The translations under genes and the position numbers were made by a program. Below the pieces are notes generated by a model. The model did no database searches. It was given only the letters and a program-made list of their open reading frames with translations, and was not told where the DNA came from. This document shows positions 1 through 10,768 of a DNA stretch of 64,000 bases, in pieces. Source of the stretch: Semisulcospira habei (Eukaryota; Mollusca; Gastropoda; Semisulcospiridae). The stretch covers positions 164,545,160-164,609,159 of the forward strand of contig BTPG01000007.1 of assembly GCA_036245525.1 (NCBI GenBank), read 5' to 3'. Every line of letters starts with the position of its first letter. Position 1 is the stretch's first letter.

Positions 1-335
1 GGCTTAGCGGGCAAAAGGTAAAAATATGTCCCGATCTGGCGTCCTGCAACCTTTGGCTTAGCGGGCAGGGGTAAAAACCTGCACTGGCTCTTTAAGTGTC
101 CTGCCCGGGTTTCTGAGTTTAACAAGAAATACACATGATATTTTACAAGATCTCTGTTTTATTTTGTATCCTCCAGATGAACGCTTTTTGAAGGAGGAGG
201 AAAAGGGCGGAAGGGGGTGAGGGGGGGGGGGGTGAGAGGCAAATGAATGTCACCGCCCTGCCTCGGCGTTTCAAGAAATACTATGACTATGGTGAGATTA
301 AATGAAGACTATGGACATGGGCAAAACACCCACTT
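1..335. other. No gene seen; short direct repeat at window edge
   Basis: I see no coding sequence. A 13-base string (ggcttagcgggca) occurs at 1 and again at 55, each followed by a run of A, so the window may open inside a short tandem repeat. A G-rich tract lies at about 190-235. Confidence 0.5.
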
Positions 336-480
336 TAACCTCTTTTAGCCCCAAGGGCCCACTTCTCAAATTGTGGAGGTGTTGCCGAACGACTATGTAC
401 CAGTTGTAGGAGATGGATTGATCATGATAATTCAAGGGTAGTGCCAGATGACTGAGCTTGGCGCCTTTAGGGTTCTAAAA
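336..480. mobile_element. Family B hairpin MITE, left half only
   Basis: The stretch has the family's outer end (ttaacctcttttagcccc), the GGAGATGGATTGATCATG block and the AATTCAAGGGTAGTGCCAGA arm. The second arm after the TTGGCGCC centre is missing, so this is a truncated copy. Confidence 0.6.
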
Positions 481-633
481 GGGTTACACCTCTCACAAAC
501 ACCGTCCTTCACGGGACTTACTCAGTCATGAGAATCTACACCTCCTACTGGCCGAGACCAGACGGGCCTCAAATTGAGGCTATTACATTTGACCGAAAAG
601 GTCTGTGACATGTGCACTACCTCATTTTTGCCA

Positions 634-722
634 GCAAGAGGCATAGATTCTCATGAGCCCCTGCGGCCGCAGGGGCTCATGAGAATCTATGCCTCTTGAG
701 ACTCATGAGAATCTATGCCTTT
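634..722. mobile_element. Family A hairpin with extra half arm
   Basis: 634-698 is a perfect palindrome centred on gcggccgc. It belongs to the ATTCTC subfamily (consensus ATCCTC), and both arms carry the variant. A third, partial arm (actcatgagaatctatgcc) follows at 700-722, so one arm has been duplicated. Confidence 0.85.
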
Positions 723-1139
723 TGCCGACGGAAGGGTGGGGTTAATAATGGGCAGGAGGCATTAAAACTACTAATTTTCTCACAAATAGGCAGTTTCGGA
801 CACGTGGGTGTTGAGGGAACCCCAAATTTTCACCTGGGCTAAGAAGCATATGTCAAAGGCAATACATATGATCTGCAAGCGTTTCAGTGAAAGCTGTATC
901 TCGCGTGTTTTTTTTTTTGTTTTTGTTGGGGGGATTTTTTTGTTTTGTTTTTTTTAAAATAATTTTAGCACTTGCACCAAAATGACACCCCTGCATCGGC
1001 AGATGGGACGGGGGAGGGACGTGGGGGGGGGGGGGTCGTGGGAGGGGAGGGGGGGGGGGGTCGTGAGATTTTCAAGCATAGTGCCAGATTAAATTCAGTG
1101 GCGCCGCGGAAGCTGTATTTTAAAACTTCACCTTTAGGA
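723..1139. other. No gene seen; homopolymer-rich spacer
   Basis: The stretch contains T runs (about 908-955) and two G tracts (1023-1061). Short open frames here are low-complexity artefacts. Confidence 0.5.
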
Positions 1140-1236
1140 AGCCACAGCCGGAGATGGATTGGCCATGATAGTTCAAGAGTAGTGCCAGATTAGCTCGGCG
1201 CCAAGCTAATATAACACTACCCTTGAACTATCATGA
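1140..1236. mobile_element. Family B hairpin MITE, compact copy
   Basis: Arms GGCCATGATAGTTCAAGAGT and the complementary CTACCCTTGAACTATCATG meet at a gctcggcgccaagc centre. The outer TTAA ends are not recognisable. Confidence 0.7.
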
Positions 1237-1434
1237 CCATATTAAAATTTTCAATGAAAGTATGGCACAACTGCATGGCAAATCAACGGACGGGAAAAGT
1301 GTAAGGTGTGTGTGTGTGGGGGGGGGGGGGGAGGGGGGTAAGGAGGCAGGGTGAGTGAAGGACGTATCTGGATGTGGCCAATACATACTGAAAATGGGCA
1401 CCATGTCCAGTATTGCCCAAAGCCGGATTCAGCA

Positions 1435-1514
1435 TTAACTCATTCTAGACGTGCCGCCTGCGGATAGGCGGCTTATGCTGCGTATCCGGAGGCGTCACGT
1501 CTCCAATGAGTTAA
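1435..1514. mobile_element. Family D TTAA hairpin MITE
   Basis: TTAACTCATTCTAGACGTGC at the left pairs with GCGTCACGTCTCCAATGAGTTAA-type sequence at the right, around an imperfect GC-rich centre. Both ends are TTAA. The right TTAA is shared with the next element. Confidence 0.75.
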
Positions 1515-1630
1515 CCCCTTTCCTGCCGGCGGACGCGAAATGCGCGTCTGAAATCACTCTAACCGACATCCGCCTGAAGGACACAGATGTAACGGGGGAC
1601 GAAAACAGGCATAAAAACGACCGTGTGCGG
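1511..1630. mobile_element. Left end of the larger TTAA element that carries family A
   Basis: It starts TTAACCCCTTTCCTGCCGGC, the same left end seen in front of A hairpins at 25213 and 27153. A related stretch occurs at 3026-3130, sharing CGCGTCTGAAA, GATGTAAC and AGGCATAAA blocks. The central hairpin is missing here. Confidence 0.55.
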
Positions 1631-1632
1631 GT

Positions 1633-1750
1633 CTGTGGTTTTGATCCTTACGGCTAGCAAGAGCGTAATGCGCGTGAGTGTGTGTGCTGGTTTGTGATTT
1701 TGGGCCTTACAACTCGGAGACGTAACGTCCAAAATCACAGACCAGCACAC
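1633..1750. mobile_element. Family C hairpin, decayed, with a second partial arm
   Basis: A single arm (gtgcgggtctgtggttttga) lies at 1634-1660. A hairpin follows at 1676-1750 with arms ctggtttgtgattttgggcc and gtccaaaatcacagaccagc. Mismatches are scattered, so this is an old copy. Confidence 0.65.
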
Positions 1751-2109
1751 GGCATACTTTATGTGTGCCAGACTGTGTAGGTCGGTCCGCGGCGGTTTGG
1801 GAAGTTACTGAGCGGCATCGTTATGAGTCAGACGCCGCACTGACAGACCGTCACACTTCGTGCGTATCAGTCACAAGACGGCTATGTGTGACTATGTGTG
1901 TGTCGGTCTGGGATATCGGGCCTTGCGGTCTACAGCAGATGTCAGCGATTGTATTGGTACCATCAATTACGACAGCACGAGTTCGTCTTTGATCTTGGAC
2001 AAATGGCTGACTACAGACTAGTAGCCGAGAGGGAAAAGGGAGAGAGAGATAGAGAAAGTTTGGGGTTAGCGACCTGACGGTATGAACTTGGTTTTGATAT
2101 TACCCAGCT
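1751..2109. other. No gene seen
   Basis: No recognisable repeat, coding pattern or splice-bounded exon. An open frame of 75 codons from 1765 has no recognisable domain. Confidence 0.4.
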
Positions 2110-2175
2110 GCAAGAGGCATTGATCCTCATGAGCCTCCGCAGTTGCGGGGGCTCATGAGGATCTATGCCTCTTGC
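2110..2175. mobile_element. Family A hairpin
   Basis: A near-perfect palindrome running from gcaagaggcattgatcctc to gaggatctatgcctcttgc with a CCGCAGTTGCGG centre. Confidence 0.85.
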
Positions 2176-2239
2176 TGACACAACTCTGACGGTGCGCGGC
2201 CTTTGGAGAACCGAAAAAAGTTCTAAAAAGGCTCTGCCG

Positions 2240-2570
2240 ACTCTCGAGTAATAGCTCAGGCGGTTAAACGTCGGAGCAAGAGAGCGAAGGGAATCGCCGG
2301 GTCGTGGGTTCGAATCCCGTCCCGGCCCCGTTAGCTGGACTCGCAATCCAGGGGGAAAAACGGATTTGTTCAATAGCATGTCCGGCGTTGAAATTAGTTT
2401 TTTTGTAAATCAAAGTGGCACAGTTGGAGTGCGCCTTAGTTGTTCAGTGTTTAGGTCGTACTCCATAGGCAATAGATTTCCCTGTCCCCCATAACCCGCC
2501 CGTCAGGGCCGTCAATGATCCCCTCGGTGCTGTGGACGTTAAATCCGAACTAACCAACCAACTCTCGAGT
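2240..2570 (+). mobile_element. tRNA-derived SINE with 10-bp target-site duplication
   Basis: The head at about 2250-2320 has a tRNA-like box A (TAGCTCAGGCGGTTAAA) and box B (GGGTTCGAATCCC). The body ends in a conserved 3' block that includes CTGTGGACGTTAAAT. The string actctcgagt occurs at 2240-2249 and again at 2561-2570, a 10-base target-site duplication. Two relatives in the opposite orientation lie near 10.8 and 23.7 kb. It would be copied in trans by a LINE. A short open frame on its minus strand is not a gene. Confidence 0.9.
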
Positions 2571-2584
2571 TTTACGCATCCCTC

Positions 2585-3010
2585 TTGTCAAAACTGACAA
2601 AGTCGTTTAGTGAGAGATCATTCAGATACCAGAGCCCAGTTGTTTGGAATGACCTCCCACGCGAACTGAGATACGTGGATTCGAGAGAGGCATTCAAGCG
2701 AGCCCTAAAGACCCATATTTTTTCTGTCAGCTACAAATGACTTTGTCACACACCTGTCATGTTAAAGTCATCTCTATCTATGTTAGAAGTAGTGTGTGTG
2801 TGGGGGGGTGGGGGGGTGTGGGTGTGAATGCGAGTATGAGTCCATAAGCGTAGCACTTTTGAATGGTGACTTTATAGCTTGTTTACAGAGTGCGTTGTAT
2901 TTGTTTTTGTACTTTTTTGTAAATTGCATTTTTGTAATTTTTTGTTAAGCGCCTAGAGCTCTAATCTGAGGTTAGGCGCTATACAAGTACTCATTATTAG
3001 TATTATTTAT
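2585..3010 (+). mobile_element. 3' end of an L2/CR1-like LINE: RT C-terminus plus tail
   Basis: The frame through 2606-2740 reads FSERSF, then VVWNDLPRELR and EAFKRALKTHIF before a stop. This is the usual C-terminal signature of Jockey-superfamily reverse transcriptases. The 3' UTR that follows ends in AAGCGC, GGCGCTATACAAGTA and a decayed ATT repeat, typical of L2-type tails. Everything upstream is missing, and a SINE has inserted just before it. Confidence 0.75.
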
Positions 3011-3025
3011 ATTAAAAAATACTAA

Positions 3026-3216
3026 CCCCTTTGCTGCCAGTGATCACGGATTTCGCGTCTGAAACGACTGCACACTGACCGATGGACGCGTGAACAGAAT
3101 GCAGATGTAACTGGGGCAGAATTAGGCATAAACAACAAAGGACTTTCAATTACAAGAGACATGAATCCTTATGAGCCCCCGCGTTGCGGGGGCTCATAAG
3201 GATTTGTGTCTCTTGC
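3026..3216. mobile_element. Larger TTAA-type element with family A hairpin
   Basis: 3026-3130 resembles the element end at 1511. The hairpin at 3153-3216 has arms caagagacatgaatccttat and ataaggatttgtgtctcttg. The inner step is TTATGAG/CTCATAA in both arms, where most copies have TCATGAG/CTCATGA. Confidence 0.75.
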
Positions 3217-3237
3217 AGCACTGTAGCGTTCGCCTCA

Positions 3238-3345
3238 AGCTGCCCCGGCGGTTAAGGGGGTGATAACTGTGACCTCCGAAATCGAACTCACGACGTCTTG
3301 ACGGTGTTGCGACAGTCCAGCGCTCTTCATTGTAGTACCTTATTT
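3238..3345 (-). mobile_element. Decayed tRNA-like SINE head
   Basis: On the minus strand a tRNA-like order is visible: gagcgctggactgtc, then GTGAGTTCGATTTC as a weak box B. There is no clear second boundary or duplication. Low certainty. Confidence 0.35.
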
Positions 3346-3404
3346 ACACAGATCCCAGCCGGGCAGAGAGGGACTGAGAGAGGGGGAGAGGGAGGGGGGA
3401 GGGA

Positions 3405-3476
3405 GAATCAATGAATCAATGAATCTTTATTTTACAACGGTGAAGATATTAACACAGACACAGAAGATATTAACAC

Positions 3477-3563
<87 letters not shown>

Positions 3564-3665
3564 GACAGTAGGCACGCAGGCCTTTTTACATGTCTGTCCT
3601 TAATAACGTTTTAAATAAATATAACAGCAGAAAAGGTAACATGACAAATAAGTAAAATAAAAAGA
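3405..3665 (-). repeat. Dispersed microsatellite-bearing repeat (GA array inside)
   Basis: Reading the minus strand gives ttaaggacagacatgtaaaa, aggcctgcgtgcctactgtc, then a TC array and an aataaagattcattgattca-like end. The same order occurs on the plus strand at 46290-46400. The GA array at 3480-3560 is therefore part of a dispersed family. Confidence 0.7.
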
Positions 3666-4741
3666 AGAGATAATAATAATAATAAGAAGAAGAAGACGGA
3701 AGAAGAAGAAGAAGAAATGAGAGAGAGAGAGAGAGGTTTTTTTATATAGGATAGCAACACAAAACAACACACGCTTTCATTCTTTCAAGCTGTTTTTGTC
3801 CAGCCCATTAAAACAATCCAGATAACAAAAATAGCATACACAGCATGCGAAAAAAAAAAATGTAAAGTACAGTAAAACAATGATTGATATGAGGGGAGAG
3901 AGAGACACTCCGCACTGATGCACTAATCCATCAAACTTCGTCACAGATGTTCACCGACTCCTACACCCCACCCTTAACCCCTCCAATACCTCCACCACCC
4001 ACACACATAAAATAAAAAGCGCTGATAAATGAAAACGGAAGACTAACCTACTTAGCAAAAAAAAAAAAAAAAAAAAAAAACCCAATTCCAACCCATTACA
4101 TCAATCTATATAGCTAAAAGTTTCCAAGAAGCATGCGTGAAAGAAATGACTATACGAAAACATTTGATTTATATGCACAATAATGCACTAATCTATTATA
4201 CTCGTTACAGATATTTACCGACCCCTACTCTCCCGCCGCCCACCCACCCCAACCCCCCGGACCCTCCCCCCCCCCCCCTTACTCTCCCCGTCCCAGGACC
4301 CCTCTCCCCGTCTGGACCCACCCACCAAATACCATCAAACACCAAAACATCAAACACCCACTACCACCACTACCTACCCACACACGCAAGAATAAAACAA
4401 ACAGCGCTGATCACTTGAAACGGAAGACTGCTCCACTCAGCAAAAAAAACAAAAAAAACACCGTCCCCCTCCCTCCCCCCTCCTCCCCCCCCCCCCCCCC
4501 ACCCTTCCAAAACAAAAAAAATTAAAAAAGATGAAAACAAGCCCAAAGATAACCGTCATACAATAACAGCGAGTCAGCCGCGGAATTTACTTCTGCTGGC
4601 ACAAGTAGCCTTGTTTATCAGTCATAACATCGGCGTATGGCTTCCTTCTTCGTCGCCGGAGTCATGCGCTCCAGTGTACGTCATGTCCCAGATGCCTCGT
4701 AAAATGATTATCAGCCTGCATACGTGACAAAGGGGGATTAT
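3666..4741. other. No gene seen; low-complexity spacer
   Basis: ATA/AAG repeats (3669-3717), A runs (about 4059-4080) and C-rich tracts (4204-4300, 4461-4505) dominate. 3955-4060 and 4175-4450 are diverged copies of each other (cacaGATGTTCACCGACTCC versus cagATATTTACCGACCCC). Confidence 0.5.
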
Positions 4742-4811
4742 GCGTGTGCGGGTCTGTGATTTTGGACCTTACGGCCTACGGCCGTAAGGTCCAAAATCAC
4801 AGCCCCGCGTG
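4742..4811. mobile_element. Family C hairpin
   Basis: Arms gggtctgtgattttggacct and aggtccaaaatcacagcccc flank a perfect tacggcctacggccgta centre. Confidence 0.85.
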
Positions 4812-5407
<596 letters not shown>

Positions 5408-5659
5408 ATCTCACGAGTCCCTGCATCTTCCACGGACTCATCTGAATGAACAGTAGAACCTGCTGTCAGCGACCACCCTTAATGAGACCACCTGTCATAA
5501 ACAACATAATCAAGTGGCTACACCTGTCATTAAAGACCATCATTCAGGTGGCGGAAGCTATCTGAAGATTGGTCTTATATGCCAAGTGACAGTGTTTGCC
5601 CTTCGACAGCACCTTTCTGTTAAGACACATTTATTTGCAATAAAATGTGGTTCATTGGT

Positions 5660-5908
5660 TAACCCATTTAGCCCCAACGCCGTACAGCAGGAGATGAATA
5701 TTCCATGATAATTCAAGGGTAGTGACAGATTAGCTTGGCGCCTTCAGGCGCCAAGCTAATCTGGCACTACCCTTGAATTGAAGGCGCCAAGCTAATCTGG
5801 CACTACCCTTGAATTATCATGGAAAATTCATCTCCTGCAACAGGTACGTAGTCGTCAAGTAACACTGCCAACATTTGGGAAAGGCACGCGTGAAGCTAAA
5901 TGGGTTAA
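5660..5908. mobile_element. Family B hairpin MITE with a duplicated right arm
   Basis: It runs from TTAACCCATTTAGCCCC to GCTAAATGGGTTAA. The right arm (aggcgccaagctaatctggc and onward) occurs twice in tandem at about 5748-5783 and 5784-5820. The outer block is GATGAATATTCC on the left and GGAAAATTCATC on the right, where the family has GATGGATCGACC, so most changes are mirrored. Confidence 0.9.
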
Positions 5909-6194
5909 GACAGGTTCTATCGTACTTCTCAGTTATAAATGCAAGGGTTGGATGTTGAGCTTGAATCTGTTTGTTTTCCTCGGGGAAGATTCGTCTCCGC
6001 GATTTGGCGCCACCCAGCCCGCGTTAGCACGATTTTTACATCGATTAAAATAATAATAATAATAATTGTACGTGGAAAGAAAACCGGAGTACCCGGCGGA
6101 AAGAAACACTTGTGCGGCTCGTTTGGCCGGTAAATCCCCCGTAGGCCTTTCCACATGGCCACGCCCACCCTCCCCCCCCCCACCCCACTCTCCC

Positions 6195-6197
<3 letters not shown>

Positions 6198-6240
<43 letters not shown>

Positions 6241-6244
6241 ACAC
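6198..6244. repeat. AC microsatellite
   Basis: AC dinucleotide array inside a C-rich stretch. Confidence 0.95.
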
Positions 6245-6618
6245 CTCACCCCCACCCACCCTCCTTTCCTTTTCCAGTCCGCCGTGAGAAGTATCTTCAG
6301 TCTCAGTAAACTACAAAACACATGTACAAAAGACATAAATTACATACAAATTGCCAGTGTCTAGACAAGACTTATCATGCAATGTAAACAGTGCACTACG
6401 GTACGCTGACAGTGTGACTACTAGACAGCAAAATTATGCACATCCGGTTAACCTTTCACCTTTCTGTGTCAGTGCTCTCCCTTAGCACTGACTTGCGTAA
6501 GAGGGACAGATTTTCATGCGCTCCAGCATTTGCCAGGGCTCGTCAGTGATAATCCATACCTCTTGTTCTTGTTTGGTCTCATTTAAATCGTCATTTCTGT
6601 CTTGAGTGTGTGGATACA
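6245..6618. other. No gene seen
   Basis: No repeat or coding pattern recognised. Confidence 0.4.
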
Positions 6619-6708
6619 GGTTGGCGGATGCGTTTACATTTCAGTGCGAGAACTATGATAGGTCACTTCGCAGTTGCACTGTACCGGCTACAGAGCCGAG
6701 ACTGAGTT

Positions 6709-6788
<80 letters not shown>

Positions 6789-6979
6789 ACAGAGACAGAG
6801 ACAGAGAGACAGACAGACAGACAGACAGATTCGTTGCATAGATGACTTTAGGTTGGCGGATGCGTTTACATTATTTCAGTGCGAGAACTATGATAGGTCA
6901 CTTCGCAGTTGCACTGTACCGGCTACAGAGCCGAGAGAGCGAGAGAGAGAGCGAGAAAGAGAGAGCGAGAGAGCGAGAG

Positions 6980-7078
<99 letters not shown>

Positions 7079-7098
7079 TTCGTTGCATAGATGACTTT
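6619..7098. repeat. Tandem duplication of a 230-250 bp unit, each carrying a GA array
   Basis: Units 6619-6850 and 6851-7098 both start ggttggcggatgcgtttaca, share the tcacttcgcagttgcactgt block, carry a GA then CAGA array, and end attcgttgcatagatgactt. The arrays differ in interruptions (GAGC in the second). Arg/Glu and Ser/Leu open frames here are artefacts. Confidence 0.9.
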
Positions 7099-7142
7099 TG
7101 CACGTGAAGGTGTACGTCAAATATTAAACTCACACACATATT

Positions 7143-7335
7143 GCCCCAGGACCGAAATCCCCAAATTTTGAAGTTGCCCTCTAAATTCTACAGACAGATT
7201 GCACAAGATAGTTCAAGGGTGGTGCTAGAATAGCTTGGAGCCTATGGGCGCCAAGCAGGCTATTCTGGCACCACCCTTTAATTATCATGCTCGATCCATG
7301 TCTTGCTGTGGCGTGTCGGGGCTGAATGAGTTAAG
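7143..7335. mobile_element. Family B hairpin MITE (AATAGC subtype), decayed
   Basis: The arms AGTTCAAGGGTGGTGCTAGA and CTGGCACCACCCTTTAATTA flank a GGCGCC centre. The right end GGGGCTGAATGAGTTAA is kept. The left outer end is only similar to the copy at 34889. Confidence 0.75.
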
Positions 7336-7443
7336 GTGACCAGACCCAAAATACCAAGCGTATACAAGGGAAAAAAACACGCTTCAGATTAGCGATTACA
7401 AAACTTTTCTTTATTGTCAAAGAACAAGAAAGAACAAGCAACA

Positions 7444-8048
7444 TGTCAATCGGAAGAACTCTTGTACGTTCAAAGCAGAAGAAAAACAGAAAAGTCTTTC
7501 ATTTTACGTCATTCACACTATACTTTGCCCAGTATAAGACAACTAAAGAAGGAAATACGCGTATGATACAGGTGCCCGATGTTGGTTTTTTTTTTTGTTG
7601 TTGTTGTTTTCGTTAAAGAAGGATCGGTGGGTGGGTCAGGTGTCAGGGGTCAGGGTTTTGTTGTTCTTTTGTGGTTTTCCTAATCGCCTCAAGAAAAACC
7701 AATAAACATTGCCGGCAAGAAAAATACGTCATTGTCGGTAATAAAATTCAGTGCCGGGGTTCCTTTTATCGCTATTCATCCAGCAGATAATACTCAGAAA
7801 GAATGCTCTGTCATAAAAGCCATTACATGTATACGCGTACTAAAAATAGCTTGTACTGGTCTGTGATTTTGTACCTTACGGCCTAGATCCGTAAGGTCCA
7901 AAATCACAGACCAGCACAACAATGTCGCTGCACTATGGAAGAGAGATAATATTGGGTAATGGAAGGTATGATTTGTCGACAGGCCCTTTAACATCTGAAG
8001 GTTTGTTTTTTTTAAAGGGCCTTTAAATCGACGTGACATGCCTGTCAG
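7444..8048 (+). repeat. Dispersed repeat, inverted partner of 14029-14627
   Basis: About 600 bp that matches the reverse complement of 14029-14627 along its length. Landmarks are ctcttgtacgttcaaagcag, gccggcaagaaaaatacgtc, the internal C hairpin at 7851, and cgacgtgacatgcctgtcag. The boundaries are estimated by eye. Confidence 0.85.
7851..7919. mobile_element. Family C hairpin nested in the inverted repeat
   Basis: Arms ctggtctgtgattttgtacc and ggtccaaaatcacagaccag. The same hairpin occurs at the matching place in the partner repeat at 14158, so it was there before that repeat spread or belongs to it. Confidence 0.85.
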
Positions 8049-8326
8049 CTACTTATCTTCAAGACTTGACTTCATGTTACTTTCTATAAAAGTAGCTCGA
8101 TCTATGTTTTCCTTGTTCTCTAAGTCTCTGTGTCTGTTTGACCACCCTAAACAAAAATTAAAAAAAAAAACTGTTTTGCCTTTGATATTTTCGAAGCGTG
8201 TTTCTTTCCGTTCGCTTATTTCCAGACAGCATGTGTTACTTGCTCTCTGTAATTTCTTCATGTCCTTTTGGTGTCTACGGTAAAACCTGTTTTGTGCACC
8301 AACGGCTTTTTCGGCAAGAAAATTCG

Positions 8327-8392
8327 GGCCCACGACAGCCGCAGTGGGCCCGCGCACAGCCGTGCGCGGGCCCACTGCGGCCGTCGTGGGCC
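8327..8392. mobile_element. Family E GC-rich palindrome
   Basis: Arms gggcccacgacagccgcagt and actgcggccgtcgtgggccc surround a cgcgcacagccgtgcgcg centre. Relatives with the GGCCCGCGCA core are at 20407 and 54638. Confidence 0.8.
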
Positions 8393-8626
8393 ACCCGTCA
8401 TTAAAGACCAGCATTTACGTGGATAAGGCCCATCTATATGGTGGTTTGTAATGACAGGGACCTCTCATAAGGGTGCTCGCTCTGACAGGTTCTGTATCCT
8501 GTGGTTTGCGGACTGAGATAGGATCAGAAAATAGATTCCTCGGTGAGGCCTATGCTTCAGTCTAAAAGCCCGAACACGTCAAGTGAATAGCGGAAAAAAA
8601 GGCCAAGCGGAACGGTGTGACCTCGG

Positions 8627-8698
8627 TGTGTGCTGGTCTGTGAATGTGGACCTTACGGATGAAAGCCATAAGGTCCAAATTCACAGACCAGCAAACAC
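8627..8698. mobile_element. Family C hairpin
   Basis: Arms ctggtctgtgaatgtggacc and ggtccaaattcacagaccag. Both arms carry an A/T-shifted GAAT/ATTC where the family has GATT/AATC, a mirrored change. Confidence 0.8.
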
Positions 8699-8794
8699 AT
8701 TATCATAGTAGCCTTTTTCGTCTTCTTTTCACGTGGCGTATTTCTGTCTGTAGTACTAAGTACTCATAACTCTCGCGTCAAGAACACTAACAAA

Positions 8795-9046
8795 CGACGC
8801 TTCCAGATTTCCGCTGCAGGACTATAAATTATGATGTTTTTAAAGGAACTCTGTACAAAACCAGTGTACCAGAAACACAATCAGGCGGTACGAAATATTA
8901 GGCGTTTGTTGCGTTGGCATGCTAACAGATGATACTTCAAGATTTCCGCCGCAGGACTATGATGTTTTCAAAGAGACTCGGTACAAAACTCACGTACATG
9001 AATCACAATAAGGGGGTACGAAATATTCGGCACTGATTGCGTTGTT
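8795..9046 (+). repeat. Diverged tandem duplication, unit about 120-130 bp
   Basis: Two units share agatttccgcNgcaggacta, gatgttttNaaag, ggtacgaaatatt and tgcgttg. Units are about 8795-8921 and 8931-9046. Confidence 0.7.
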
Positions 9047-9349
9047 AATTTCCTTTCGCTGCTTTCATAAAATAGGCAAAGAAGCACAAGCGCGGCCTTC
9101 GTGTCCAGCTACAACGAAATGAAGCCGCGGTATATTAGTAGCTACAGTTTTTAAGGGGGAAGATTATATTTTCTGCACTCAAAGGGAATCGTAAGTAGAA
9201 AAAGCACTACTGAGTATTTTCTTGAACACACAGCATGAAATTAGAAATGGAGGGGTCCTGTCGGTCAAAACATCCCCATCACCCCACCCCCCACCACTCA
9301 ATTCACAAACTTTTTTTAAAATCGAGCACAACGTCCTTCGTAGGTAAGT

Positions 9350-9411
9350 GTGATGGTCTGTGATTTTGGATCTTACGGCTACAGCCGTAAGGTCCAAAAT
9401 CACAGACCAGC
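9350..9411. mobile_element. Family C hairpin
   Basis: Arms ggtctgtgattttggatctt and aaggtccaaaatcacagacc with a short acggctacagccgt centre. Confidence 0.85.
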
Positions 9412-9473
9412 GCTCAGAGGATTTCTGTCACGACGACTACACGCCAGAGTACTTTTTGATGTTATTGTTCAAC

Positions 9474-9657
9474 TTAACTCATTCTACCCCAGACTCACCA
9501 CAGCAAGATATGGATCGTCCATGATAGTTCAAGGGTGATACCAGAATAGGCATCACCCTTGAACTATCATGGTCGATCTGTGTCCTGCACTGCAACGCAG
9601 TCTTCAGAGGACGACTTCAAAATGTGGGGATTTCGGTGTTGGGGTAGAATGAGTTAA
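9474..9657. mobile_element. Family B hairpin MITE with centre deleted
   Basis: It runs from TTAACTCATTCTACCCC to GGGGTAGAATGAGTTAA. The arms are intact up to GATACCAGAATA, but the GCTTGGCGCC centre is lost, which is a typical loss at the tip of a hairpin. Confidence 0.9.
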
Positions 9658-10215
9658 GATACGTAATCTATACGATCTGTCATTAATTTTTTTAATAAAT
9701 TCTTTTAAAAAGAACTAAGCTTGTGTTACATGCGTCGCGACAGCTCAGGTAGAATATCGCTGACCGCAACGACAAAATCTGTAACAGACATCGCAAGAAC
9801 TGCACACTATAAATAGGCGACATGCGTTTTCATAAAAATGAAATATAATCAGTTTTGCACAACAAAAACCTGCATTTTTGTACAGTTGTCTGATTGTCAG
9901 GATACTGGCGGCGAGCGGCCTCATGGGCCTACTCTCTCAGGCTTATTCTTTTCAAGGTTTTGCGGTGAATAGACACCATACACATTTTGTCGAATAGAGG
10001 CTTTTTGACACAACACGTTGCACGCAACCCTTTGAGACGAAATCGGCGTACTTTCAAAGACCCTGAATTAGAAAAATAAAAAGCCTTTGGTAACCATTTT
10101 ATATGCTAAACTGGAAAGGTCTGAGGGACATTTTAGACGTGCATCCAAACCAAGCCCGAGTAAATATCAGATGGTATACATGCAATAAAGTATTTTTAAT
10201 CATGAGTTTTAAAAT
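9658..10215. other. No gene seen
   Basis: AT-rich unique-looking sequence without recognisable repeats or exons. Confidence 0.4.
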
Positions 10216-10315
10216 GCAAGGGCACTGCCTGATTAGCTTGGCGCCTGTAAAGCTGCCCAGGTAATCAGGCACCCTTGAACTATCACTGTCGTTCGTCTCC
10301 AGCGACTTGTACGTA
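10216..10315. mobile_element. Family B hairpin, strongly decayed
   Basis: Pieces gcaagggcactgcctgatta, gcttggcgcc and aatcaggcacccttgaacta remain in order. The ends are not recognisable. Confidence 0.5.
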
Positions 10316-10768
10316 GTGGCCCTTAAACTGCTTTAAACGTAAGCATAAATAATCAAGGACTACTCTTAAACCGTCATGTCGAATGCTTTTCGAACGTTCA
10401 GTGCGAAAACTAATGAAATAAAAATATGAACTAGAATGAGTTTTGAAATATGAACTAACAAATGAATTTTAAAATACCAACTAAAAATGAATTTTGAAAA
10501 TGTCAAGTGAATCTATCCGGCAGTCACATTTTGCTTTAGACTTGAAAGAGGCAATAGCAAACTACTGCAAATTGAAATGTCTTATTCTTGAAGTGCAACC
10601 AAGCAGAAAATTCCCGGCGCCTTGAAACCACACAAGGCCCCCTTTTTTCAAATATGGTTATTATGCACTTGATGTAGGTGATTATTGTCCTTTACCTGTT
10701 CTTTGCTGACGCATGACGCGAAGCCGCCTACCCACTACCTCAGCTATCCAACAGACCAGTGCCAAGGC

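Noticed and set aside
2011..2379. 122-codon open frame on the minus strand
   Set aside because: It covers the tRNA-like SINE head and a family A hairpin and has no domain.
6842..7139. Arg-Glu and Ser-Leu open frames of 60-84 codons
   Set aside because: They come from GA/TC arrays; the same happens near 19.7-20.2, 45.1-46.9, 47.7, 48.4 and 49.5 kb.
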